Positions 7,000-15,002 of a stretch of DNA of 64,000 nucleotides are shown here, in pieces. The notes under the pieces were generated by a model, which saw only the letters and a program-made list of their open reading frames with translations, was not told where the DNA came from and made no database searches. Each line of letters begins with the position of its first letter. The first letter of the stretch is position 1. Source of the stretch: Candidatus Zixiibacteriota bacterium. Its GTDB lineage: Bacteria; Zixibacteria; MSB-5A5; SM23-73-2. Location of the stretch: positions 1 to 64,000 of the forward strand of contig JAUWYR010000003.1 of assembly GCA_030615745.1 (NCBI GenBank), written 5' to 3'. A program made the translations under genes and the position numbers.

Positions 7000-9123
7000 C
7001 TATTTCACCAAAACCATTTTCTTGGTCTTAACAGAATCTTTTGTTTTTACCCGGTAAAAATAGATTCCAGATGAGACCTCTTTTCCTTTTTCATCCTTTC
7101 CATCCCAATATATAGCATGTGATCCAACTCCGAACTTTCTGTCAGCAACTACTTTTATCCTCTGACCAAGTAGATTGTAGATCTCAACAGTAACCCAACT
7201 TTGCTCTTTCAGAATGAATTCTATGTTGGTTTTTGGATTGAAGGGATTGGGATAGTTCTGCAATAATATGAACTTATCAGGAACAGTTTCTTTTTCTCCT
7301 GTTTCCTCAACACCGGTAGAGAGAGTGTCGATCTTATATTCGAGGGTATCAAACATAATCCACTTAGCATCCTTTTCGCATTTCAGAGCTTGACCCAGAT
7401 AATACAGTTTCCACTCGATATTCTCAAGCTCTGTTAGGGTTGGATCTGGATACAGGTGAATGGAGTTGACCCCCTCGAAGTAAATATCAGCGGTGTTGAA
7501 AAAGTAGATCACGGTATCGGGAAGGCCGTGGTAAGGCTCGGGCAAGAGTGAATCGAGCTTGAACTCTAACGAGTCAAACATTATCTTCATACCCTCTTTC
7601 TGCCAAATTAGGCCATTATTCATATAATAAAGCTTGGTCTCAATCCTTGCCAGCTCTGTTGTGTCTAAGCTCTGGTGGACAGAATCCACTTTATCGAAAT
7701 ACTCATTAGCCAAAGAGAAGTATTCCTCAACCGGGGGAGGCAGATGACCTGGATAATCCTGGTCTAATAAGATATCCAGTTTTTTCTCCAACTCCTCGAA
7801 CATCCTCCTTTTGGCGTGTTTCTGGTATTTCAAAGCTTGGTTAAGATAATGAAGCTTCAGCTCGACCTTGTCGAATTCGAAAAGTTTGCGTTTCAGCTCC
7901 CTGAACATATACCACTTGGCTTCTTTTTCAAAAATCAAGCCCTGGGCAAGCCACCACAACTTCAACTCAATATCCTCCCAAGGAAAACCGCTTGGATTAG
8001 AATGTATGCTATCGACTAAATCAAAGCAAGAATCAGCCTGGAAAAAATAGGATTCTGCCTCTAGGGGCAAACCCTCGAAAGGACGTCCAGAAAACTCATC
8101 CGCTGCCTGCTCCAGAAAGAAGAACATCAATTCCATTGCATGTTTCTGACATGCCAACCCTTGGCTTAGATAGAATATCTTCCACTCGATTTTGACCTCC
8201 TCAGAGGCCTGCGATGTCGTGTGAATTTCGATCACCTCGTCGAAGGATTGATTGGCACAATAATAAAAACCGTCTACATCAGGGTGTGCCGGTGGTGGAT
8301 CTGGTCGTCCTAAAAGCTCATAAAGTTTCGACTCCAGCTCATAGAACATCGACTCTTTTGCCATCTTCTGCCAGTGTAAAGCCAAAGCCAGATAGTAAAG
8401 CTTCTTTTCGATCCGCCAAGGCGGAAGTGAATCCGGGTCGACAGTAAAGACTGAATCAAAGCAGGAATCAGCAGATTGGAAAAAGGTATCCACATTCCCA
8501 GGCAAACCTTTAAATTCCCGACCCAAAAGTGTATCCAGCTTTGCCTCTAAGTCATAGAAAGACCACCACTTGGCATACTTTTGGCATATTAACCCCCGTG
8601 TTAACGTGTCAATCTTCATTTCAATCTTCATAATTGGATCCCAGGGACCTTCATGAATGATATCAACTTGGCTGAAGAACCAATTAGCTTCCTCAAAGCA
8701 TGTATTTACCGAATCCGGCAATTCTCCTTTCAGGTTATGCACTGTGTCAACCATATCGAAGTTAAGATTGGCTTCTCTGAAAAGAGAGTCGACATCTTCA
8801 GGTAACCCTGGATAGTCTTGATGCAAAAGCAGATCGGCGATCAAACTGTCGATCCATGCAAAGGAACCTTTCTTCGCCTCCTTTTGATTCTTCAATCCTA
8901 AGCCTAAAAAATAAAGCTTCTTTTCGATTTTTTCTATTTCAGAGTTGCCAGGCTCGATAAGAGTCTCATGAATTTCTGCGACCGAGTCGAAATTAGCATT
9001 AGCTTCTCTGAAAAGAGAATCAACATCCGGAGGCAGAGCCTGTGCCTTTGCTCCGAAAAATAGAAAAGAAAGGATAAATAAAAGGAAAAACCCTAATCCA
9101 TTTTTAACTCTTCTTTTATTCAC
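7000..9123 (-). CDS. Secreted repeat protein with T9SS/Por-type C-terminal sorting domain
   Basis: 707 residues. A signal peptide (FFLLFILSFLFFGAKAQA) is followed by about eight degenerate repeats of roughly 70 residues. Each consists of LPxxVDxxFxxAxxxFDxVxxIH, then IExKLYYLxxGLxxQKxAKxxMFxxLExKLD. The second copy lacks its back half and one copy near residue 420 lacks its front half, signs of unequal recombination. The last 90 residues form a sorting domain beginning with QNYPNPFNPKTNI and ending in KKMVLVK, known from type IX secretion cargo. Start ATG follows GAGGAGGGG. No T9SS machinery gene is present in the window. The repeat family is unknown to me; its helical, charged character suggests a surface or adhesive array. 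Confidence 0.8.
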   Translation of the reverse strand: MNKRRVKNGLGFFLLFILSFLFFGAKAQALPPDVDSLFREANANFDSVAEIHETLIEPGNSEIEKIEKKLYFLGLGLKNQKEAKKGSFAWIDSLIADLLLHQDYPGLPEDVDSLFREANLNFDMVDTVHNLKGELPDSVNTCFEEANWFFSQVDIIHEGPWDPIMKIEMKIDTLTRGLICQKYAKWWSFYDLEAKLDTLLGREFKGLPGNVDTFFQSADSCFDSVFTVDPDSLPPWRIEKKLYYLALALHWQKMAKESMFYELESKLYELLGRPDPPPAHPDVDGFYYCANQSFDEVIEIHTTSQASEEVKIEWKIFYLSQGLACQKHAMELMFFFLEQAADEFSGRPFEGLPLEAESYFFQADSCFDLVDSIHSNPSGFPWEDIELKLWWLAQGLIFEKEAKWYMFRELKRKLFEFDKVELKLHYLNQALKYQKHAKRRMFEELEKKLDILLDQDYPGHLPPPVEEYFSLANEYFDKVDSVHQSLDTTELARIETKLYYMNNGLIWQKEGMKIMFDSLEFKLDSLLPEPYHGLPDTVIYFFNTADIYFEGVNSIHLYPDPTLTELENIEWKLYYLGQALKCEKDAKWIMFDTLEYKIDTLSTGVEETGEKETVPDKFILLQNYPNPFNPKTNIEFILKEQSWVTVEIYNLLGQRIKVVADRKFGVGSHAIYWDGKDEKGKEVSSGIYFYRVKTKDSVKTKKMVLVK

Positions 9124-9494
9124 TTTTTCCCCTCCTCAAGTTATTGGTTAAAAAATTCTTTTTCTTTAAAAATAGTTTAAAAATATCACCTCCTTTTTAT
9201 TTAAACTTTTATTTTTAGAATAATTCGAACATCTGTAACCAAGGCTAAAAACTCTGACTTAAATGAATCAAAATTCTGAAGCAGTGCAAAGATGACACAA
9301 GCTTAACCCAATATATAGGGAGCAAATTTTTTTTGTCAATAAAAATTTAACATTTTTTAAAAAGTAAAAAGGTTTTTCGATTAACTGAGCCCACATTTTT
9401 GCCGATAAAAAATTATGAAAAAATCTTGCTACAAAATAACTTATATTTTATCTTATGTAAGTATACTCGTATGAATGCTTTGCAAAGGAGCCTC
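9124..9494. other. Divergent intergenic region between the T9SS gene and the response regulator
   Basis: 370 bp, very AT-rich. It must hold the minus-strand promoter of the T9SS gene, but no clean motif is seen for it. It also contains the sigma-28-like box listed separately. No gene is seen. Confidence 0.5.
9382..9408 (+). promoter_or_regulatory. Sigma-28 (FliA)-like promoter
   Basis: GCCGATAA at 9401-9408 is a perfect match to the known FliA -10 element. Eleven bases upstream, TAACTGAG (9382-9389) matches the -35 TAAAGTTT only in its first three bases. It sits about 85 bp before the response-regulator start. The good -10 and poor -35 make it plausible but unproven. Confidence 0.45.
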
Positions 9495-9944
9495 ATGCCC
9501 AAAAGAAGAATTCTGGTAGTTGATGATGAGCTTTTTGTCAGGGAGCTTCTTTTGGAGTTTTTTTCTAAGGAGGGCTATGAGGTTTGCGCAGTTGAGAGCG
9601 GAGAAAAAGCTGTTGAGAAAATAAAATCTGAAGTTTTCAATGTCGCTCTGATAGATTTAAAAATGCCAGGAATTAATGGAATTGAGACCTTAAAAATGAT
9701 CAAAGCTATATCTCCTTTAACTTTAAACATCATTATGACAGGATATCCCACAATCGAAAGCTGTATCGATGCTTTGAGGTCAGGTGCTTATGATTATGTG
9801 GTCAAGCCATTTAAATTATCAGAGCTAAAATTCTGTGTTGATAAAGCATTAGAGGAACATAATCTTAAAGATGAGATCAACAAACTTCGCCAAAAAATCA
9901 AAAACTTAGAAGATGAACTTAAAAAATACCAAAATCATACCTAA
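9495..9944 (+). CDS. Response regulator (receiver domain plus short coiled coil)
   Basis: 149 residues from ATG 9495, chosen because AAAGGAG lies just upstream and the receiver domain begins at once (RRILVVDDE). The phospho-acceptor Asp is in ALIDLKMPG, the conserved Thr/Ser region is IIMTGYP, and the Lys is in VVKPFK. The last 25 residues form a coiled coil (KDEINKLRQKIKNLEDELKK) and there is no DNA-binding output domain. It probably works by protein contact. It is the first gene of a cluster with a PAS kinase and an NtrC-type regulator. Confidence 0.88.
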   Translation: MPKRRILVVDDELFVRELLLEFFSKEGYEVCAVESGEKAVEKIKSEVFNVALIDLKMPGINGIETLKMIKAISPLTLNIIMTGYPTIESCIDALRSGAYDYVVKPFKLSELKFCVDKALEEHNLKDEINKLRQKIKNLEDELKKYQNHT

Positions 9945-9954
9945 CTAAAACCTA

Positions 9955-10350
9955 ATGCCAAAGGTCCTTCTTTTAGAATATAAAAAACTTTCAGAAGAGT
10001 ATGATAAAATCTTTGATTTATCCAATCTCTTGATGCATACGCAAAGATTACTTTCTTCGTTAAAAGAAAAATCGAAGATCAAGAGAGATGACAAAAAAAT
10101 CGCTTACCTTCTGGAGGAGAAATCAAAAATCGCTTTTAAAATTAAGCTTTTGTCTGAAAAAATTTCTAATATAAATCCATCTTATAAAGAAAAAAAAGAC
10201 CTTCATCTTTTAAAAAAAGAACTTAAAAGAATAGAGAATAAAACTTACAAACTTTTGGAACTTGAAAAAAAGTCAAACTTTTTATCCAAAGCAAAGCCCA
10301 ATAATTGTGATTTGTTTTTTTATAATTTTATCCCAAAAGAGCACAACTAA
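9955..10350 (+). CDS. Hypothetical coiled-coil protein
   Basis: 131 residues, Lys/Glu/Leu-rich and predicted almost entirely helical. It lies 10 bp after the response regulator and before the kinase. I recognise no family. Size and composition resemble small flagellar or two-component accessory proteins, but nothing decides this. There is no clear ribosome site, so translation may depend on the upstream gene. Confidence 0.5.
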   Translation: MPKVLLLEYKKLSEEYDKIFDLSNLLMHTQRLLSSLKEKSKIKRDDKKIAYLLEEKSKIAFKIKLLSEKISNINPSYKEKKDLHLLKKELKRIENKTYKLLELEKKSNFLSKAKPNNCDLFFYNFIPKEHN

Positions 10351-10438
10351 AATTCTACAGGATTAAAAGCATTTTTTTGTTTGCGAAAAAAGGTTAAAAG
10401 TTTATATTTAAAAAAGTTCATTTTATGAGGTGAAAAGG

Positions 10439-11698
10439 ATGAAACAAAAAAAATCCTCCAAGACCCCATTAGAAAACCTTTCTGATTTTGCTGACTCCTT
10501 TACCTATTTTAGCAAGATCACTAAAAAACTTCAAGGTGCTTATAAGGAGCTTGAGAAAAAGTTTGAGGATTTAAATCTCAAGTTGGAAAAGACTAACAAT
10601 CAATTAAGACAGAGCCTGGCAGAGAAAGATAGGATTTCAAACTACCTGAATAATATACTTGAGAGCATCAATTCCGGAGTTTTAGCAGTAAACAAAGATG
10701 GAAGGATAACTTTATTCAATCGCTCAGCAGAGGAGATTTTAGGTTACAGGTCTTTTGAGGTTTTGGGTAAGGATTATTTAGAGATTTTGGGTAAGGGTTT
10801 AAAAATCGAGAAAACCCCAATTCACACATTAAAAACCAAGGCTTTGCATCTAAATGAGGAAAAGGAGGTTTCGACAAAGTCAGAAAAGAAAATCCCTTTA
10901 TGTTTTTCCACCTCCCTTTTAACTGATGCAGATGGCAATCTGCTTGGAGCAGTGGAGACTTTTTTTGATCTTTCCCGTATAAAAAGATTGGAGGATGAGA
11001 TCAGTCGGGTTAAGACCTTGGCTGCATTAGGTGAGATGGCTGCAACTGTTGCCCATGAGGTCAGAAATCCCTTAGGAGGAATCTCAGGATTTGCTGCTAT
11101 TCTGGAGAAGGATTTGAAGCCTTTTGACCCTCGCCAAAAATGGGTGAAAAAGATAATCGAGGGGGTGGAGATTTTGAATAGGATTGTTATCGATCTTTTA
11201 AACTATACCAAGGTGGTGAAACTCTCCCCTCATAAAGTTAATTTCATAAAATTTTTGGAGGATACGATAAACTTTTTCCAGATGGATAATTTATCTAAAA
11301 GGGGAGATGTTTTTATTATAAAAAATTTCAAAAAGAAAGTTTTGGAATGCCAGATCGACCCGGAACAGTTTCGTCAGGTTGTTTTAAATCTATTAAGAAA
11401 CTCTGTTCAAGCCCTGCCCGATGGAGGGAAAATAGAGGTAACCGCCCAGAGTTCTTTTTCGAATAAGCCTGAGGGTGAGGTGATACTGAAGATAGCTGAC
11501 TGGGGGGTCGGAATGGATCAGAAGACAATAAAAAATCTTTTCACCCCATTTTTCACCACAAAGGAGGGTGGAACCGGATTAGGTCTTGCAACTGTGAAAA
11601 AGATTGTGGAGGCACATCGTGGAAAAGTCCAGATAAAATCTGAGCTGGGAAAAGGAACAAATGTTAAAATCAGCTTTCCAAAAGCTTTCGTTTTATAA
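10439..11698 (+). CDS. PAS-domain sensor histidine kinase (NtrB/FleS-like)
   Basis: 419 residues from ATG 10439, preferred over GTG 10430 because the sequence GAGG sits 8 bases before the ATG. An N-terminal coiled coil is followed by a PAS domain (about residues 65-175, SINSGVLAVNKDGRITLFN). The dimerisation domain has the phospho-acceptor His in ATVAHEVRNPLGG (about 206). The ATPase domain is intact: N box LLRNSVQALPDGG, G1 DWGVGMD, G2 GGTGLGLATVKKIV. No membrane segment, so it is cytosolic. It lies directly before an NtrC-type regulator, the arrangement of NtrBC and of flagellar FleSR/FlrBC pairs. Confidence 0.9.
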   Translation: MKQKKSSKTPLENLSDFADSFTYFSKITKKLQGAYKELEKKFEDLNLKLEKTNNQLRQSLAEKDRISNYLNNILESINSGVLAVNKDGRITLFNRSAEEILGYRSFEVLGKDYLEILGKGLKIEKTPIHTLKTKALHLNEEKEVSTKSEKKIPLCFSTSLLTDADGNLLGAVETFFDLSRIKRLEDEISRVKTLAALGEMAATVAHEVRNPLGGISGFAAILEKDLKPFDPRQKWVKKIIEGVEILNRIVIDLLNYTKVVKLSPHKVNFIKFLEDTINFFQMDNLSKRGDVFIIKNFKKKVLECQIDPEQFRQVVLNLLRNSVQALPDGGKIEVTAQSSFSNKPEGEVILKIADWGVGMDQKTIKNLFTPFFTTKEGGTGLGLATVKKIVEAHRGKVQIKSELGKGTNVKISFPKAFVL

Positions 11699-11734
11699 CT
11701 AAATCGGAGATCAAGAGAAAGGAGCACTAATTTA

Positions 11735-13093
11735 TTGGAGATCAAGAGACCTAAAGGAAAAATCTTAGTGGTTGATGATGATAATCTGATCAAGGATTTT
11801 TTAAAAGAGTCTTTGTCCCGCTTAAACCATCAGGTAGATTTAGCTTCATCTGGAGATGAGGCTCTGGATAAGATAAAAAGGACCGAATACGATATAATAC
11901 TTTCTGATATAAGGATGCCCAAGATGAGTGGAATGGAACTTCTGAAAGCGACCAGAAAGTTTTCCCCTTATGCAAAGATTATGCTGATGACTGCCTATGG
12001 GACAATAGAGAATGCAGTGGAGGCGATGAAATTAGGAGCGTTCGATTATATTCAAAAGCCTTTTTCAGTAGATGATATCGAGATAAAAATAAGAAAAGCC
12101 TTAGATTATAAAAAGCTCGAATGGGAAAATAGACTTTTAAAATCTGAGATATCAGGCAAATACAAATTTGAAAATATCGTGGGTAAATCTCCCCAGATGA
12201 AAAAGATATTCGAATTGGTCGAGGTTGTTGCCAACAGCCGTTCTTCAGTTTTGCTCACAGGTGAATCAGGCACTGGAAAAGAGCTTATTGCTAAGGCAAT
12301 TCATTATAATAGTCCAAGAAAGGATGGGCCATTTGTCAAGATCAACTGTGCTGCTTTACCAGAGGGATTGATGGAATCAGAGCTTTTCGGGCATGAGAAG
12401 GGCGCTTTCACCGGAGCAATAAGGTTGACCCATGGTAGATTTGAGTTAGCAGATGAAGGAACGCTCCTTTTAGATGAGATCTCAGAGATTCCCCTATCCC
12501 TTCAGGCAAAGCTTTTAAGGGTATTACAGGAAAAAGAGTTCGAAAGGGTGGGCTCAGGTCAACCTATTCAGGTGGATGTTAGAATAATCTCTACAACGAA
12601 TCAAAATCTTAAAGAGCGAATAGAAAAAGGTAAATTCAGAGAAGACCTATTTTACAGACTGAATGTTATTCCTATCCACATTCCTCCCTTAAGGGAGAAA
12701 AAAGAGGATATTATTCCATTAGCCGAACATTTTCTAAGAAAATATAACCTGGAGAACAATCGCTTTATTAAAGGTATCTCAGAGCAGGTTTTTGAGATGT
12801 TTATGGAATATTTTTGGCCAGGAAATATCAGGGAGCTGGAGAACTTTATAGAAAGGGCGGTGGTTACTGCCAAGGGCAAAGTGCTTGTTCCAGATGATTT
12901 TCCTAAGGAGATATTTTTCAAAAAAGAATTAAAGAAATTGGGTGTGGGAAACACTCTGGAGGAAGTTGAGAAATCGTTAATTTTAAAAACCCTGGAAGCT
13001 TGCGCAGGAAACAAAACAAAAGCAGCTGAGATTTTAAGAATATCAACAAGAACCCTGAGAAATAAACTCTCAGAGTATGGGGTTAAAAGGTAG
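11735..13093 (+). CDS. Sigma-54-dependent response regulator (NtrC/FleR family)
   Basis: 452 residues from TTG 11735, with GGAG 11 bases upstream. Domains in order: receiver (KILVVDDD; Asp in IILSDIRMP; Lys in IQKPFS), central AAA+ domain with Walker A GESGTGKE, the sigma-54 contact loop GAFTGA, Walker B LLLDEIS and the arginine-finger region, then a Fis-type helix-turn-helix (KTKAAEILRISTRTLRNKL). It activates sigma-54 promoters when phosphorylated, presumably by the kinase just upstream. Candidate targets in the window are the motifs at 60119 and 14051. The helix-turn-helix reads TRTL where many family members have RTTL. Confidence 0.92.
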   Translation: MEIKRPKGKILVVDDDNLIKDFLKESLSRLNHQVDLASSGDEALDKIKRTEYDIILSDIRMPKMSGMELLKATRKFSPYAKIMLMTAYGTIENAVEAMKLGAFDYIQKPFSVDDIEIKIRKALDYKKLEWENRLLKSEISGKYKFENIVGKSPQMKKIFELVEVVANSRSSVLLTGESGTGKELIAKAIHYNSPRKDGPFVKINCAALPEGLMESELFGHEKGAFTGAIRLTHGRFELADEGTLLLDEISEIPLSLQAKLLRVLQEKEFERVGSGQPIQVDVRIISTTNQNLKERIEKGKFREDLFYRLNVIPIHIPPLREKKEDIIPLAEHFLRKYNLENNRFIKGISEQVFEMFMEYFWPGNIRELENFIERAVVTAKGKVLVPDDFPKEIFFKKELKKLGVGNTLEEVEKSLILKTLEACAGNKTKAAEILRISTRTLRNKLSEYGVKR

Positions 13094-13137
13094 TAGGTGA
13101 TAGGTTATAGGGAATGAGATAAAAATTAGAAAGTAAG

Positions 13138-13347
13138 ATGAGAAGAGATGTTTTAGAAAAGTTGATTCAGACGATTCCGAGAGAGGAGAGAAGAATAGAC
13201 GATTATAAGGAGATTCCCTGCAAGGATTTTGATTATGACTGTTTTGGATTCGATGGAAGAATCCCTTTTGGCAACTATGAAAGATGTTATAACTATGCTC
13301 CGGAAATGGGTAAGTGTATTTTTTGTGAGTGGAATAAAATGAAATGA
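13138..13347 (+). CDS. Small cysteine-containing protein, unrecognised
   Basis: 69 residues (MRRDVLEKLIQTIPREER...). Five Cys include a C-terminal CIFC pair and an earlier CKDFDYDC, which could bind a metal. It follows the NtrC-type gene by 44 bp without an obvious ribosome site. The second half is rich in aromatic and Gly residues (YDCFGFDGRIPFGNYERC). No family is recognised. The balanced composition and Cys pattern support a real gene. Its stop codon overlaps the start of a 7-bp-period repeat array. Confidence 0.5.
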   Translation: MRRDVLEKLIQTIPREERRIDDYKEIPCKDFDYDCFGFDGRIPFGNYERCYNYAPEMGKCIFCEWNKMK

Positions 13348-13415
13348 GATTTGAGAGTTGAGATGAAGAAAAGAAGTATACAGTAGGCAGTAAACAGTAG
13401 GCAGATTTGTAGCGG
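13346..13415. repeat. Degenerate 7-bp-period array
   Basis: Ten consecutive heptamers in phase, from GAGATTT GAGAGTT through CAGTAGG CAGTAAA CAGTAGG to GTAGCGG. The array starts on the stop codon of the preceding gene. The same opening (GAGATTTGAGAGTTGAGA) recurs at 13620 and 44212. Confidence 0.8.
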
Positions 13416-13619
13416 CGGGTTTTGTGCCCGCTGATTTTCGTTTATAGACGTAGTGCCGAGTTAAAAACAGATGAAGAAATAAAATGTTGTTGCTGGATTT
13501 GTAATCCAGCAAAGAAAATTCATTTTTTATCCTCGTGGATTATACTCAGGCTGAGAAACATCGCTATGGAAAAAGCAGAGGATGATGACATCCTCTGGGA
13601 GCTAAAGAAGTTCTGTTTT

Positions 13620-13724
13620 GAGATTTGAGAGTTGAGATAGAGAAAGGAAGTATACAGTAGGCAGTAGACAGTAAACAGTATACAGTAAACAGTAAATAGT
13701 AAACAGTAGGCAGACTTGTAGCGG
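13620..13724. repeat. Second degenerate 7-bp-period array
   Basis: Fifteen heptamers in phase: GAGATTT GAGAGTT GAGATAG AGAAAGG AAGTATA, then a run of CAGTAxx units, ending CAGACTT GTAGCGG. It opens and closes like the array at 13346, so the two look like copies that expanded differently. Confidence 0.8.
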
Positions 13725-13844
13725 CGGGATTTAAGCACGTATATTTATTTTATTTAAGATGAAAGTAATTTTTCTAATTCAGGGTAACGCAACCTGCCTG
13801 CCCGGCCAGGGAAGGTTGCGGGTACCAACTTCAATTGTTTTTCG

Positions 13845-13870
13845 ACGCAGGTTTTAAACCTGCGTTTTTT
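13845..13870 (+). terminator. Intrinsic terminator-like hairpin
   Basis: ACGCAGGTT pairs with AACCTGCGT around a tiny loop and is followed by TTTTTTGCTTTT. It could end readthrough from the NtrC cluster about 750 bp upstream, or be another member of the palindrome family that happens to have a T-tract. Confidence 0.5.
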
Positions 13871-14050
13871 GCTTTTATAGAATTAAGAATCCTTTTAGCC
13901 TCACTAATTAAAACAGGAAATTTTTTCCTACCGAAGGGAAAAGTTTTCCTATTTTTCGAGCAAAATCAACTCAGCATCTCTTTATCCATTTTAAGCTAAT
14001 CCTTTGTAAATTAAGTAGTTAACCCCTTCCTTTCCGCTCATCAGACCTCA

Positions 14051-14066
14051 GGGCATACTAATTGCT
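14051..14066 (+). promoter_or_regulatory. Sigma-54-like promoter upstream of fliA
   Basis: GGGCAT-ACTAA-TTGCT fits TGGCAC-N5-TTGCW, with the essential GG and GC exactly 10 bases apart. The -24 part matches 4 of 6. It lies about 170 bp before the fliA start codon. A sigma-54 promoter for fliA would fit regulation by the NtrC-type protein encoded just upstream. Confidence 0.4.
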
Positions 14067-14236
14067 AAAGAGATAAAGGAAAGTTGCGCTCAGAGGTATG
14101 AAAATAATTTCACACATAAAAAACCTGCATTTCGAAGTTTTCTTCTTCCCAGAGATTTCAAAAAACTCCCCTCTTAAGTTCACCCCTTTAAAAAAAAATC
14201 TTTTGCAGAAACCAAAACTTTTTGGAGGAGAGCCCC

Positions 14237-14995
14237 ATGAGAGTAGTGAAAGATTTGGAGATTTTTAATGAGAAGAGGTCTCCTGAGATAAGGGAGAAGC
14301 TTTTGCTTGAATACCTTCCTTTAGTCAAATCAGTTGCAGGAAGGATGGCTTTAGGATTTCCAAAATCAGTTGAGGTCTCTGATTTGATCTCAACTGGATT
14401 TATAGGATTGAGTGAAGCACTATCTAACTTTGACCCTTCCCGAGGAGTAAAATTCGAGACCTATGCAGTCCCTCGAATAAAAGGAGCTATCTTAGATGAA
14501 CTAAGATCTTTAGACTGGGTTCCTCGCTCAACAAGGGCTAAATCAAGAGGGATAGAGAAAGCCAAGGTGAAGTTAGAGAACAAATTAGGACGCAAACCCA
14601 CTAAGTGGGAATTGGCTAAGGTTCTGAAAGTATCCACTCAGGAACTTTTAGCCACTTTAGATGACCTCTCATCAAGTTCAATGCTTTCCTTAGATGATAT
14701 GATCTATGGAGATGATGATAATCGCCAAATTCCGAGAGTTGAGACTTTAAAATCGACTTGCACACAAAACATCCTTTCTGATTTAGAGAAAAAAGAACTA
14801 AAGGCTTTTATAGTTTCATCAGTGAATAACCTCACTGAACAAGAGAGATTGGTGATCTCTTTATATTATTATGAGGAACTAACATTAAAAGAGATCGGTG
14901 AAGTTATGAACATCTCGGAATCGAGGGTATCTCAGATTCATACCAAGGCTGTGTACAAACTCAGGAATATGATCAAAGAAAAATTTGCTATGTAA
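14237..14995 (+). CDS. fliA: Flagellar RNA polymerase sigma factor FliA (sigma-28)
   Basis: 252 residues from ATG 14237, with GGAGGAG upstream. Region 2 (LVKSVAGRMALGFPKSVEVSDLISTGFIGL, FETYAVPRIKGAILDELRSLDW), the region 3 start (VPRSTRAKSR) and region 4 (LTEQERLVISLYYYEELTLKEIGEVMNISESRVSQIH) are complete and have the FliA/WhiG pattern. It directs late flagellar and chemotaxis genes and is normally held by FlgM, which is not seen here. It leads a block of sensors, a PilZ protein, a FlgN-like protein, csrA and fliW. Within the window only 9401 shows a FliA-type -10 box. Confidence 0.95.
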   Translation: MRVVKDLEIFNEKRSPEIREKLLLEYLPLVKSVAGRMALGFPKSVEVSDLISTGFIGLSEALSNFDPSRGVKFETYAVPRIKGAILDELRSLDWVPRSTRAKSRGIEKAKVKLENKLGRKPTKWELAKVLKVSTQELLATLDDLSSSSMLSLDDMIYGDDDNRQIPRVETLKSTCTQNILSDLEKKELKAFIVSSVNNLTEQERLVISLYYYEELTLKEIGEVMNISESRVSQIHTKAVYKLRNMIKEKFAM

Positions 14996-15002
14996 AAATT
15001 CA

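Larger units (their letters stand above)
13348..14236. other. Gene-free region rich in repeats before fliA
   Basis: About 890 bp without a convincing gene. It holds two heptamer arrays, short palindromes (GCGGG...CCCGC near 13425; GCTGGATT...AATCCAGC near 13492), the GC-rich 16-mer GCCTGCCCGGCCAGGG (13796-13811, repeated exactly at 34903-34918), a perfect hairpin at 13845 and a sigma-54-like motif at 14051. Confidence 0.7.

Noticed and set aside
13422-13628. Short frame inside the repeat region before fliA
   Set aside because: It consists of palindromes and heptamer arrays.
13346-13724. CRISPR array
   Set aside because: Units are 7 bases with no spacers; no cas genes are nearby.
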